Below, one piece after another: positions 38,204-47,203 of a stretch of DNA of 64,000 nt. The position numbers and the translations under genes were made by a program. The notes under the pieces were generated by a model. The model saw only the letters and a list, made by a program, of their open reading frames with translations. It had not been told where the DNA came from and ran no database searches. Positions within the stretch are counted from its first letter, which is position 1, and each line of letters starts with the position of its first letter. Source of the stretch: Acinetobacter chengduensis (GTDB lineage: Bacteria; Pseudomonadota; Gammaproteobacteria; Pseudomonadales; Moraxellaceae); contig NZ_RCHC01000007.1 in NCBI RefSeq assembly GCF_003664645.1, positions 124,001 to 188,000 of the forward strand, written 5' to 3'.

Positions 38204-38522
38204 TGTTTTAAGTGTCTTTCCCGCACACTGAAAATAAAAGCCCTCTCATATAGAGGGCTTTTATTTTGCTAATGACTTTGTTGTAGCAATACCAACACGG
38301 CCAAATTACCTAAAAATACATTTCTAAAACATAAAAATATTGTATAGCGATCATTTTTTATTCAGCCTTAAAACATGCATTTTTGCTCTGTCAGATTTTG
38401 AGCATTAAGACTTTATAACTGTATGACATAACACATTTAAAACAACAGCACACCGCTTTTTCAATCTATTAATCTCACCGTGCTGATGCACAATCCGGCG
38501 CAAGCCAAAGGAGCACAGTTCT
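38204..38522. other. Intergenic region lipA-fadE
   Basis: This 319-bp region contains the lipA terminator and the fadE leader with AAAGGAG nine bases before the fadE ATG. No FadR-like palindrome, RNA gene or additional ORF was seen. Confidence 0.55.
38231..38267 (+). terminator. Intrinsic terminator after lipA
   Basis: AAAATAAAAGCCCTCT / AGAGGGCTTTTATTTT with a CATAT loop. Confidence 0.92.
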
Positions 38523-41042
38523 ATGTTATTCCTGCTTTGCATTATTTTACTTGTCGTAGCCTTATGGGCCATCTTCTTTTTTGAACTCTCCCGTATCGCT
38601 GGCAGTGCTACGCTGATCATACTGTCTTTAATTGTGGCGTGGATCAGTCCTTGGTCACTGTTGCTAGGTCTACCGCTCATTCTGATTAGCCTACTTGTAC
38701 TGATTGAACCACTTAGGATTAAATTTATCAGTCAGCCAGCCTATAAAACGCTAGCCAATGCAATGCCGAGTATGAGTAGCACAGAACGTGAAGCGTTAGA
38801 TGCTGGCACCAGCTGGTGGGAAAAAGAACTTTTTATGGGAGCACCAGACTGGAAAAAGTTTGATGCGTATCCATATCCACAGCTCAGCGCAGAAGAGCAA
38901 AGCTTTTTAGATAACGAAGTTGAACAACTCTGTAACATGGTAAATGAATGGGATATCCATCATAAATATAAAGACTTACCGCCAGAAGCATGGCATTTCA
39001 TTAAAGATAATGGGTTTTTAGGTCTGATTATTCCAAAAGAATACGGCGGACGTGAGTTCAGCTCATTTGCACAAAGTCGTATCATGAGCAAAATCGCTTC
39101 ACGTTCATTAACCACTGCCGTGAGTTGCATGGTGCCAAACTCTCTTGGCCCAGGCGAGTTACTATTACACTACGGTACTGAAGAACAAAAAGATCGTTAC
39201 TTACCGGGCCTTGCAAAAGGAACGGAAATTCCTTGCTTTGGCTTGACCAGTCCAGAAGCAGGCTCAGATGCTGGTGCAATACCCGATACTGGCGTGGTGT
39301 GCTATGACGAATATGAAGGCCAGCAAGTTTTGGGCTTAAATATGAATTTCTCTAAACGCTGGATTACTTTGGCACCCATTGCTACCGTGATTGGTTTAGC
39401 ATTTAAGCTCTACGACCCAGAACATTTGCTGGGCGATCCAGATCAATCAGATTATGGCATTACCTGTGCATTGCTCCCTGCTCACCATCACGGCGTAGTG
39501 ACTGGCGCACGTCATAATCCAGGTTCGCCATTTATGAATGGGACTGTGGAAGGTAAAGATGTTTTTATCCCACTGGAGTGGATTATCGGCGGGGTCAAAA
39601 ATGCAGGTAAAGGCTGGCGCATGTTAATGGAGTGTCTTGCTGTTGGTCGTGGTATTTCCCTGCCCGCATTGTCTACAGCTGCAAGTGAAATGAGTTATTT
39701 AAATGTCGGTGCATTTGCCAAAGTTCGCCAACAGTTCAAAATTTCTGTAGGTAAATTTGAAGGCGTACAGGAAGTTGCAAGTGATATTGCCAGTGATACC
39801 TATATGCTTGAAGCTTTCCGTTACATGGTGACCTGTGGTTTAAACCAAGGGGGTAAACCTGCTGTGATGACAGCAATGGCCAAATACTATGCCACTGAAA
39901 CAATGCGACGCGTGGTCAATCACGGTATGGATATTGTTGGCGGTCGCGCGGTACAGCATGGGCCAAGAAATTTCTTGGCTTTGAATTATCAAGCGATCCC
40001 TGTCTCAATTACTGTTGAAGGTGCCAATATTCTGAGCCGTTCACTAATGATCTTTGGACAAGGCTCTATGCGTTGCCATCCCTATTTATATGAAGAACTG
40101 CAGCTCCTACAAGCAGAAGACAGTGTAGCAGCACTTCCTCAATTTGACACACTGTTATTTAAACATCTCGCGTATACCTTTAACCGCACTGCACGTGCTT
40201 TCGCCTATGGCTTTACAGGTGACTCGAGCAATGCTTCTGAGCACTCAGATGACTTTACAGCGCCTTACTACAAAATCATTAACCGTTTGAGCACAGACTT
40301 TGCTCTCACCGCGGATATGTGCCTGGGCTTGCTCGCAGGTGATATTAAACGTAAAGAAATGCTCTCTGGACGTTTGGCAGATATGCATTCATATCTATTT
40401 ATTGCTACGTCTATTTTAAAGTTTTATGAACATGGTTCAAAGACTGAAGCTGAACAGTTGCATGCGCAATTGGCTTTAGACAAAGCACTGTATCAGGCGC
40501 AAGAAGCATTTTATGGCCTGTTTGAAAACTTCCCTATGCGCCTTGCCGCAATATTAGTGAAATTCATCTGCTTCCCATTTGGTCGCCCACTGAACAAACC
40601 AAGCGATGAGTTAAAAAGAAAAGTGTCCGAAGCCTTTATGCAAGATAATGCTTTCCGTCAGCAACTAAAACAGCATGTACATTATTCTGTAGAACCAGAT
40701 GATGTGAATGGCCGCATGGAAACTGCATTTTTACAATTACTTCGCATTGAACCACTGTGGGATAAATTTAAGAAGGCTGAATCTAAAGGCCAATTTAAAG
40801 GATTGAGCTTTGAGGAACATTTAACAGATGCTGAAGCGACTGGCTTTATCACTATTGAAGAAGTGCAACAATTGAAAAGCTACAACATTCAGCGCTATGA
40901 CAGCATGCTGACCGATATTTTTGATGCAGAACTTCAAGATGAGCTTGAGCTGGTCAACCCACACGACGATAGCCAGCCTGAAAAACAGAATACATCTTCG
41001 CAAAATAGCAATGACGAGCCTGAGGCCTTCCTTCGCTTTTAA
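38523..41042 (+). CDS. fadE: Acyl-CoA dehydrogenase FadE
   Basis: This 839-residue enzyme performs the first step of fatty-acid beta-oxidation. Two or three N-terminal membrane segments (about 1-65) fix it to the inner membrane, as in E. coli FadE (814 residues). The acyl-CoA dehydrogenase core (about 100-520) contains CFGLTSPEAGSDAG and the family-specific VEGANILSRSLMIFGQG. The C-terminal third is the DUF1974 domain unique to FadE. The extreme C-terminus is acidic and Asn/Gln-rich. A CMD-family gene follows 141 bp downstream, probably as a separate unit. Confidence 0.95.
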   Translation: MLFLLCIILLVVALWAIFFFELSRIAGSATLIILSLIVAWISPWSLLLGLPLILISLLVLIEPLRIKFISQPAYKTLANAMPSMSSTEREALDAGTSWWEKELFMGAPDWKKFDAYPYPQLSAEEQSFLDNEVEQLCNMVNEWDIHHKYKDLPPEAWHFIKDNGFLGLIIPKEYGGREFSSFAQSRIMSKIASRSLTTAVSCMVPNSLGPGELLLHYGTEEQKDRYLPGLAKGTEIPCFGLTSPEAGSDAGAIPDTGVVCYDEYEGQQVLGLNMNFSKRWITLAPIATVIGLAFKLYDPEHLLGDPDQSDYGITCALLPAHHHGVVTGARHNPGSPFMNGTVEGKDVFIPLEWIIGGVKNAGKGWRMLMECLAVGRGISLPALSTAASEMSYLNVGAFAKVRQQFKISVGKFEGVQEVASDIASDTYMLEAFRYMVTCGLNQGGKPAVMTAMAKYYATETMRRVVNHGMDIVGGRAVQHGPRNFLALNYQAIPVSITVEGANILSRSLMIFGQGSMRCHPYLYEELQLLQAEDSVAALPQFDTLLFKHLAYTFNRTARAFAYGFTGDSSNASEHSDDFTAPYYKIINRLSTDFALTADMCLGLLAGDIKRKEMLSGRLADMHSYLFIATSILKFYEHGSKTEAEQLHAQLALDKALYQAQEAFYGLFENFPMRLAAILVKFICFPFGRPLNKPSDELKRKVSEAFMQDNAFRQQLKQHVHYSVEPDDVNGRMETAFLQLLRIEPLWDKFKKAESKGQFKGLSFEEHLTDAEATGFITIEEVQQLKSYNIQRYDSMLTDIFDAELQDELELVNPHDDSQPEKQNTSSQNSNDEPEAFLRF

Positions 41043-41070
41043 ATAGTATTTTCAATTATTTTTGAAATCT

Positions 41071-41105
41071 TAACCCTTCGGTGATATTCGACTGCTGAAG
41101 GGTTA
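41071..41105 (+). terminator. Weak hairpin after fadE
   Basis: TAACCCTTC / GAAGGGTTA with a long 17-base loop is followed by a modest A/T tract. It may terminate fadE transcription partially. Confidence 0.4.
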
Positions 41106-41183
41106 TTTATACGACTATCAGCCAATGGCTTTGATCCCTCAGAGGTATAGGCTATAGCAGAAATATAAAAACCGAGGGTAAAA

Positions 41184-41570
41184 ATGTCGCAACAAGATTA
41201 TGAAAATGGCCTAAAAGTACGTACTGAAGTCATGGGGGAAAGTTTTGTTAAACGCGCACAAGACAATACCGTAGCATTTACGCAACCGTTACAAGATTGG
41301 ATTAATGAACATGCATGGGGTTCAACATGGCAACGCGAAGGTGTATTGCCACGTAAATATCGCTCCCTCATTACCATTGCATTTTTAACCGCGCAAAAGA
41401 GCCCAACTGAACTCAAAGGCCATGTCCGTGGTGCATTAAACAATGGTGCAAGCGTGGAAGAAATTCAGGAAGTGTTATTACATAGCCTGCCATATTGCGG
41501 TGCACCTGCAACACAAGAAGCTTTTCGTGCAGCATTAGAAGTGATTAACGAATATCAAAAGCCTGAATAA
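41184..41570 (+). CDS. Carboxymuconolactone decarboxylase family protein
   Basis: This 128-residue all-helical protein of the CMD/AhpD-like fold belongs to the 4-carboxymuconolactone decarboxylase branch. WQREGVLPRKYRSLITIAFL, ELKGHVRGALNNGASVEEI and LPYCGAPATQEAF are the recognised blocks. It lacks the CxxC of AhpD. True PcaC is normally in a pca operon, and none is here, so the reaction is uncertain. GAGGG lies before the ATG. A terminator ends the gene. Confidence 0.85.
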   Translation: MSQQDYENGLKVRTEVMGESFVKRAQDNTVAFTQPLQDWINEHAWGSTWQREGVLPRKYRSLITIAFLTAQKSPTELKGHVRGALNNGASVEEIQEVLLHSLPYCGAPATQEAFRAALEVINEYQKPE

Positions 41571-41594
41571 AACAGGATTTGCCAATTCGAAATT

Positions 41595-41620
41595 AAAAAC
41601 CGCAGTTCACTGCGGTTTTT
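41595..41620. terminator. Bidirectional terminator
   Basis: AAAAACCGCAG / CTGCGGTTTTT with a TTCA loop lies between the CMD gene and the end of the rut operon. Confidence 0.92.
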
Positions 41621-41661
41621 TTATTTAAATACTCAGGTAGCCCAATGATCTGCCTGAAAGA

Positions 41662-42534
41662 TTATGACAATTCAATCCGATTCATTTGCTCAAGGCTTTG
41701 TACCGCTGCAGAAAAATCCAAATCTTGCGCTTTAGATTTTTCAATACGGGTAAATTGTTGTTGCACCATTTGCATAGCAGGCAATTGAAGTTGCTCCTGC
41801 TGAATTAAATCTACTGCGATGCCGATATCTTTTTGCAGTAAATCCAGCGCAAAGGTTTTATTAAAGCCGCGGTTTAGGACACGTTGCGCCATAATATTTT
41901 CCGACATGCTACTTTTACCACTAGAATGATTAATACAGCTCAGCGCAGAAGCCAAATCAACCCCTTTAGACTTCAATAACGTCATACCTTCTGCTAGTGC
42001 CCATAAATGTGTCGCCATGAGCGTATTATTCACAGCTTTTACTGCAAAGCCTGAACCACTATCACCAACATGCTCAATCAAACCAGCAAAGGCTTGAATC
42101 ACGGGCTTTGCTTGCTCAAAAGCAAGTGCATCGCCACCCACCATCACGGTTAAAGTACCATTTTCTGCACCAATGGTTTGACCAGACACAGGCGCATCTA
42201 AATAAGCGACGCCTATCGTTTGCAATTGTTTACTGAGTTTTTGCGCTGATTCTGGCACACCACTAGTGCAATCAATCCAAACACTACCCGCTTTAGGTGG
42301 ATGTGCTTGAATTAATTGCTCTACATCTGCACTGGTGGGCAAGCAGGAAAATATGTAATCGGCTTGAACCGCTTGCTCAATTGTCACCGCTTGAGTGGCA
42401 AAGTGTGATGCGTGCTGTTGTGCTTTTGCTTCAGTACGATTCCAGACCAAAACATCTAAACCTGTTTTAGGTAAATGGGAAGCCATGTGCCAACCCATCG
42501 CGCCTAAACCAATAAATGCCACAGTTTGTTTCAA
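41662..42534 (-). CDS. 3-hydroxyisobutyrate-dehydrogenase-family reductase at the end of the rut operon
   Basis: This is a 290-residue NAD(P)-dependent beta-hydroxyacid dehydrogenase. The N-terminal Rossmann motif GLGAMGWHMA, the substrate block DAPVSGQTIGAENGTLTVMVGG and the catalytic Lys in GSGFAVKAVNNTLMA are all intact. It starts nine bases after rutG with AGGAG six or seven bases before a TTG start codon, so it is cotranscribed. The pathway produces malonic semialdehyde, which RutE or YdfG reduces to 3-hydroxypropionate in E. coli. No rutE is present here, and this enzyme class reduces semialdehydes of similar size. I therefore infer that it fills that role. Confidence 0.88.
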   Translation of the reverse strand: MKQTVAFIGLGAMGWHMASHLPKTGLDVLVWNRTEAKAQQHASHFATQAVTIEQAVQADYIFSCLPTSADVEQLIQAHPPKAGSVWIDCTSGVPESAQKLSKQLQTIGVAYLDAPVSGQTIGAENGTLTVMVGGDALAFEQAKPVIQAFAGLIEHVGDSGSGFAVKAVNNTLMATHLWALAEGMTLLKSKGVDLASALSCINHSSGKSSMSENIMAQRVLNRGFNKTFALDLLQKDIGIAVDLIQQEQLQLPAMQMVQQQFTRIEKSKAQDLDFSAAVQSLEQMNRIELS

Positions 42535-42543
42535 AATTATCTC

Positions 42544-43905
42544 CTAGTGGTGTACTACTGCTGGTGCAGCATCATCCTTAGATTCTGTAGATTCAACTGG
42601 TGCATCTTTTTCTTCACCACGGTTCAACATAAAGTTTAAGAAAATCGCAGCCAATGTTGCAGTACCAATACCGCCCAAATCAAAACTACCAATATGCAAA
42701 CTAAAATTACCCGCCCCCATAATTAAGCTGACCGCAGCAATAATTAGTGTACTGTTTTTAGTGAAATCGACTTTATGATCGATCCAAATTTTAGCGCCAG
42801 CAATGGTGATTAAACCAAACACCACAATAGATGCACCGCCTAACAATGCCACGGGAATAGTGCTAATCACTGCACCAAATTTTGGTGATAAACCCAGTAA
42901 AACCGCAAATACCCCTGCCACTACAAACACCGTTGTTGAATACACTTTGGTGACCGCCATTACGCCAATATTTTCAGCATAAGTCGTCATACCTGTACCA
43001 CCGACTGAAGCAGACATAGTCGTACACACGCCATCCGCTAAAAATGCACGGCCCATGTATGGGTCAAGGTTTTTACCCGTCATGGCAGATACGGCTTTAA
43101 AGTGCCCTAAATTTTCTGCCACTAAAATTAAAGCAACTGGAGCAATCAGCAACATCGCATTAGCTTCAAAGACAGGTGCATGGAATGTTGGTAAGCCAAA
43201 CCAAGCGGCATTTGAAATTGCAGCAAAATCAATCGGCTTACCAAAGCCCATTAGATTTGTGAGCAAGAAATACAGCACATAAGCAGCAACAAGTCCCAAC
43301 AACAAGAGTAAACGGCGTACCATACCGCGGGTAAATACCGCCACAGCACTGATACATAAAATGGTGACTACTGCCATCCACGTATCAAAAGTACTCGCAG
43401 ATACGCTCTTAATAGTTACTGGCGCTAAGTTCAAACCAATAATCATCACAATGGCGCCCGTCACAATCGGTGGCATGAGTTTTTCAATCCATGCTGTACC
43501 TGTTTTCATTACCACAAGGCCAATACCTGCATAAATCAGACCGCATGCAATCGTACCGCCAAGCGCTAATGCAATATTTGGATTAGAACCGACACCGCTA
43601 TATCCTGTTGCGGCAGCCACTGCACCAATAAAAGCAAAACTTGATCCCAAATAACTCGGCATGCGTCCGCCAGTCATCAGGAAGAATAAAATGGTGCCAA
43701 TACCTGTTATAAAAATGGTCAGGTTCGGATCAAAACCCATCAGCAAGGGAGCCAGCACAGTCGCGCCGAACATGGCAAATGCGTGTTGCAGGCCCAAGAC
43801 CATGCTCTTTGAAGGGGGTAAGTATTCGTCAGTTTGTACTGGCGTTGTATCTAGGTTGCCTGTATAAGGCTTAAATTTTGGAAACCACGGTTCTTTTGCG
43901 TTCAT
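42544..43905 (-). CDS. rutG: Uracil/pyrimidine permease RutG (NCS2 family)
   Basis: This inner-membrane uracil:proton symporter has 453 residues and about 14 membrane segments. NCS2 hallmarks include AENLGHFKAVSAMTG (the substrate Glu region in helix 8) and SVGGTGMTTYAENIGVMAVT in helix 10. It resembles UraA/RutG more than xanthine carriers. A very strong ribosome site (GGAGGGG) precedes the ATG. It lies 31 bp after rutF in the rut operon, so its role is to import pyrimidines for catabolism. Confidence 0.93.
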   Translation of the reverse strand: MNAKEPWFPKFKPYTGNLDTTPVQTDEYLPPSKSMVLGLQHAFAMFGATVLAPLLMGFDPNLTIFITGIGTILFFLMTGGRMPSYLGSSFAFIGAVAAATGYSGVGSNPNIALALGGTIACGLIYAGIGLVVMKTGTAWIEKLMPPIVTGAIVMIIGLNLAPVTIKSVSASTFDTWMAVVTILCISAVAVFTRGMVRRLLLLLGLVAAYVLYFLLTNLMGFGKPIDFAAISNAAWFGLPTFHAPVFEANAMLLIAPVALILVAENLGHFKAVSAMTGKNLDPYMGRAFLADGVCTTMSASVGGTGMTTYAENIGVMAVTKVYSTTVFVVAGVFAVLLGLSPKFGAVISTIPVALLGGASIVVFGLITIAGAKIWIDHKVDFTKNSTLIIAAVSLIMGAGNFSLHIGSFDLGGIGTATLAAIFLNFMLNRGEEKDAPVESTESKDDAAPAVVHH

Positions 43906-43936
43906 TCGGCTCCCCTCCTTCAGATGGGACTGGATC

Positions 43937-44515
43937 TTAGTTCATAGGTTGAGGTTCACAATAGCTACGATTGAAATACATCAAGGCATTCGCGCCTTCT
44001 TGACTCTGCATGGCTTTCACTTCGCAAATCAGTACATCATGGCTCCCCACAGACATGCTCTGTACTACTTCGCAATCGAAAGACACTAAAGCATCTTCTA
44101 AAACAGGCGCTTGCGTTATTAATGTGCGCCAAACACCATGCGAGAAACGTTCCAGCATTGGAGTTTTACCGCCAAAAATATTGGATAGATGACTTTGCTG
44201 TGCATGCAGCGTATTTACGCACAGCACTTTATTGGCTTTAAATGTTTCAAAGACAGATGCAGAGCGGTTTAAACATACCAATAATGTGGGTGGCATATCG
44301 GTCACGCTACACACTGCGGATGCCGTAAAGCCTGCTTGGCCAGCATCTCCTTGGGTGGTAATCACATTGACTGCTGCACCTAAATTGGCCATGCCTTGTC
44401 GAAAAGTGGCTTGATCGACCGCCTTACAGGTTTGCGCCTCTACCGTTTCGAGTGTCGGAATATGCGGTGTAGAAAACGTATGCATCGCATCCGATGTGCT
44501 AATTTTGCTGTTCAT
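43937..44515 (-). CDS. rutF: Flavin reductase RutF
   Basis: This FMN reductase supplies reduced flavin to RutA. The flavin_reduct domain (about residues 30-185) shows [43 protein letters not shown] and the C-terminal [10 protein letters not shown]. The first 25 residues or so are a variable tail. I place the start at 44515, which has GGAGCAGG just upstream; a start at 44542 is possible. It sits between rutC and rutG. Confidence 0.92.
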   Translation of the reverse strand: MNSKISTSDAMHTFSTPHIPTLETVEAQTCKAVDQATFRQGMANLGAAVNVITTQGDAGQAGFTASAVCSVTDMPPTLLVCLNRSASVFETFKANKVLCVNTLHAQQSHLSNIFGGKTPMLERFSHGVWRTLITQAPVLEDALVSFDCEVVQSMSVGSHDVLICEVKAMQSQEGANALMYFNRSYCEPQPMN

Positions 44516-44587
44516 AGCCTGCTCCGCAGACTGAAAATACATGCCAAGTTCATCACTTAGCGTTTTCAGCCTAAGTTATTCATTTAG

Positions 44588-44968
44588 TTATACATGCACA
44601 ATGGATGCAATTTCGACTAAAGCTTCGGGCTTTACTAAGCCCGTCTGCACGCAATAACGTGCTGGTTTATCCCCTGGGAAATATTCTGCATAGACCGTGT
44701 TAAATGCGGCATAGTCGGCCCAGTCTTTAAGAAAAATATGGTTAAAAGTCACGTCATCCATTGTGCCTCCAGCAGTTTCCAGCACCTTTTTAATGGTTTC
44801 TAAAATATGGCGTGCTTGGCCCGCACAATCACCAACGTGCACCACATTGTTGTTTTCATCAAATGCTAAAGTACCTGACACATAAACAATATTGTCTGCT
44901 TTGGTGGCAGGTACAAAAGGTGCGAGTGGTTTAGCCGTTCCTTCTGGAACAATGATTTCTTTTGGCAT
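44588..44968 (-). CDS. rutC: RutC, Rid-family aminoacrylate deaminase
   Basis: This 126-residue YjgF/YER057c/UK114 (Rid) family protein helps turn aminoacrylate into malonic semialdehyde in the Rut pathway. Recognisable blocks are [21 protein letters not shown] and the C-terminal [22 protein letters not shown], with the conserved Arg that binds the substrate carboxylate. The start at 44968 has GAGG eight bases upstream. It lies 30 bp after rutB. Confidence 0.93.
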   Translation of the reverse strand: MPKEIIVPEGTAKPLAPFVPATKADNIVYVSGTLAFDENNNVVHVGDCAGQARHILETIKKVLETAGGTMDDVTFNHIFLKDWADYAAFNTVYAEYFPGDKPARYCVQTGLVKPEALVEIASIVHV

Positions 44969-44998
44969 ATTTGGAGCCTCTAAATGGTTGATCTGTAT

Positions 44999-45754
44999 TT
45001 ATGCTGATTTATCTAATTGCGCTTTGGGTTGAAATGTTTCGACAAAATTTGCCGTATCCGATACCCAGCCAAAGAATGTTTTAATATTAAATAGGCTCGC
45101 CTCATGTGCCTCTACTGGACCTGCTTGATAGCAGGCATCGTCCAAAGCCACACCAAAATATTCAAGGAAGAAACCGTCACGTAAGGTTGATTCCACACAC
45201 ACATTGGTCGCTATGCCAACAAACACGAGGTTACGAATTCCTCTGCAACGAAGCATGCTGTCTAAGGCTGTGTTGAAGAAACCGCTATAACGTGGCTTTT
45301 CAATGACTAAGTCATGATCCAAAGGTTGCAGTTCATCAATTAACTCAAAATCCCAATGACCTTTAGCCAGTAATGTGCCTTGCAAATCAGGATTTTTACG
45401 CATAGTTTTTAAGGCATTGGATTTATGAAAATTCGGTGAATCTGCACCGCCCGCTTCACGGTATTGTTCATCCCAACCATTTTTAAAATAAATCACTTGA
45501 ATGCCAGCAGCATGCGCTACATCAACTGCTTTTTTTATATTTTCGACCACAGGTTTGGTTTTAGAGACATCAAAACCTGCCAAGTCCAAATAGCCACCCT
45601 GAGATGTATAGGCATTTTGCATATCAATCACAATCAGCGCCGTTTGCTCAGGTGCCAGCATAATGGACTCTGGTGCTGCCACAAGGCACTTGCCAGTTCC
45701 TGCTTTGGCTGTAAAAGTGCTACATACGGTATCTTTGCTATTTAATTCAATCAT
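44999..45754 (-). CDS. rutB: Ureidoacrylate amidohydrolase RutB
   Basis: This 251-residue isochorismatase-fold hydrolase cleaves (peroxy)ureidoacrylate into carbamate and aminoacrylate. The Asp-Lys-Cys triad is visible: D in [12 protein letters not shown] in [10 protein letters not shown] and C in [11 protein letters not shown]. The length and the extra N-terminal 35 residues match RutB. Its ATG overlaps the rutA stop by four bases (ATGA), so the two are coupled. Confidence 0.95.
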   Translation of the reverse strand: MIELNSKDTVCSTFTAKAGTGKCLVAAPESIMLAPEQTALIVIDMQNAYTSQGGYLDLAGFDVSKTKPVVENIKKAVDVAHAAGIQVIYFKNGWDEQYREAGGADSPNFHKSNALKTMRKNPDLQGTLLAKGHWDFELIDELQPLDHDLVIEKPRYSGFFNTALDSMLRCRGIRNLVFVGIATNVCVESTLRDGFFLEYFGVALDDACYQAGPVEAHEASLFNIKTFFGWVSDTANFVETFQPKAQLDKSA

Positions 45755-46866
45755 GCTGATTTCTCCAGTACAGAAAGTGGTGCTGGGTCAGCGTCAACCA
45801 CGATGTCTTGACGGCTTTTCATTAAAGGCTGAATGCGCTGGCCAAAATCTTCTACACCTTGAATAAAATCATCAAAGGTCAGTAAAATACCGCCTGTGCC
45901 TTCAATCTCATCCAGTTCATCTAGCATTTTTGCAACATTTTCAAATGAACCCACCAATGTGCCCATATTGATGTTCACAGGCGAAACACTCGAAGCCATT
46001 TGGCGAATATTGGTATCCGCACCTGATTTGGTGTCTTTGCCACCTTGATTCATTAACCAATTAATGGCTTCAATGTCTGCGCCATCGTTATAGCTTTGCC
46101 ATTTTGCAAATGCAGCTTCATCTGTTTCAGCTGCAATCACCATAAACAGCACATAAGTCTGTACATCACGTCCCGTCGCATCGGTATGTGTTTTTAAACG
46201 GTCATTAATTTCTGCATACGCAGTTGGTGTATTTAAACCTTTACCAAAGACAAAGTTATAATCTGCATATTGTGCGGAAAATGCTAAGCCTGCATCGGAC
46301 TGACCTGCACAAATAATTTTCATATCTGCTTGCGGTTTTGGGCTTACACGGCAATCTTCCATTTGGAAATGATCGCCTTTAAAGTCTGATTTTCCTGTCG
46401 CCCAAAGTTCGCGTAATACCTGTACATATTCAGATAAATATTCATAACGTTGAGCAAAGTATTCATCGCCCGGCCACATGCCCATTTGGGTATATTCTGG
46501 CGCTTGCCAGCCCGTTACGACATTTAGGCCAAAGCGCCCATTGGAAATCGAATCAATGGTCGAAGCCATACGCGCTACAATTGCGGGTGGCATTACCAGC
46601 GTTGCTGCAGTTGCATAAATTTTAATTTTGCTGGTAACTGCGGCTAAGCCCGCCATTAAAGTAAATGTCTCGAGGTTATGATCCCAAAATTCAGTTTTTC
46701 CCCCAAAACCGCGTAATTTAATCATCGACAATGCAAAGTCAAAACCATAATGTTCTGCGCGTTGCACGATCTGTTTATTCATTTCAAAACTAGGTTTATA
46801 CTGTGGCGCATTTTCAGAAAGTAGCCAGCCATTATTGCCAATTGGACAGAAGACACCGATTTTCAT
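45751..46866 (-). CDS. rutA: Pyrimidine monooxygenase RutA
   Basis: This FMN-dependent luciferase-like oxygenase opens the uracil ring between N3 and C4. The signature start [36 protein letters not shown] and [16 protein letters not shown] are diagnostic of RutA. The ATG at 46866 follows AGAGGTGG; a GTG three codons earlier is not needed. It is the first gene of the operon rutA-B-C-F-G plus a reductase. A sigma-54 type promoter lies 75-90 bp upstream, which fits nitrogen-starvation control. Confidence 0.95.
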   Translation of the reverse strand: MKIGVFCPIGNNGWLLSENAPQYKPSFEMNKQIVQRAEHYGFDFALSMIKLRGFGGKTEFWDHNLETFTLMAGLAAVTSKIKIYATAATLVMPPAIVARMASTIDSISNGRFGLNVVTGWQAPEYTQMGMWPGDEYFAQRYEYLSEYVQVLRELWATGKSDFKGDHFQMEDCRVSPKPQADMKIICAGQSDAGLAFSAQYADYNFVFGKGLNTPTAYAEINDRLKTHTDATGRDVQTYVLFMVIAAETDEAAFAKWQSYNDGADIEAINWLMNQGGKDTKSGADTNIRQMASSVSPVNINMGTLVGSFENVAKMLDELDEIEGTGGILLTFDDFIQGVEDFGQRIQPLMKSRQDIVVDADPAPLSVLEKSA

Positions 46867-46939
46867 AGACACCACCTCTTTTTACATTTTGATAAAAAAC
46901 AGCTGTTTTTAATCAGCCTTTCATTCTTAATGAATATTT

Positions 46940-46957
46940 AGCAAATGCTGTGCCAAA
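46940..46957 (-). promoter_or_regulatory. Sigma-54 (-24/-12) promoter candidate for the rut operon
   Basis: On the minus strand TTGGCAC-AGCAT-TTGCT matches the RpoN consensus TGGCAC-N5-TTGCW, with the required ten bases between the GG and GC pairs. The predicted start is near 46929, giving a leader of about 63 nt to the rutA ATG. RpoN/NtrC control of rut is known in E. coli; control here is inferred. Confidence 0.8.
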
Positions 46958-47148
46958 TATATTTTATCTATATTTATCAAATATTTAATATTTTTATATT
47001 TTACTTTTTAGTAAAAAACAATACCTAGCACTGTGATCTGTTTTAGGTAGTTCTGTATTAAAACAGTGCACATTGCGACCTAAGATACAGCTAGGCACAC
47101 CATCAGATCATGTATATTTCACTCAATCTGAAAATTTAACTTTCATTA

Positions 47149-47178
47149 AAAAAACCCGAATAAAAATTCGGGTTTTTT
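47149..47178. terminator. Intrinsic terminator after rutD
   Basis: The stem AAAAAACCCGAAT / ATTCGGGTTTTTT with an AAAA loop isolates rutD from the downstream rutA operon. Confidence 0.92.
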
Positions 47179-47203
47179 AAGCTAAAATGAATAGGTAGCA
47201 AAA

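Larger units (their letters stand above)
46867..47203. other. Intergenic region between rutD and rutA
   Basis: This A/T-rich region contains the rutD terminator (47149-47178) and the sigma-54 promoter candidate (46940-46957). It also holds an inverted repeat CTGTTTTA/TAAAACAG (47038-47045, 47059-47066), flanked by GCACTG and CAGTGC, that could be an enhancer site. No ORF is credible here. Confidence 0.6.

Noticed and set aside
41184..41570. Calling the CMD-family gene pcaC
   Set aside because: No protocatechuate genes are nearby and CMD-family proteins have varied roles.
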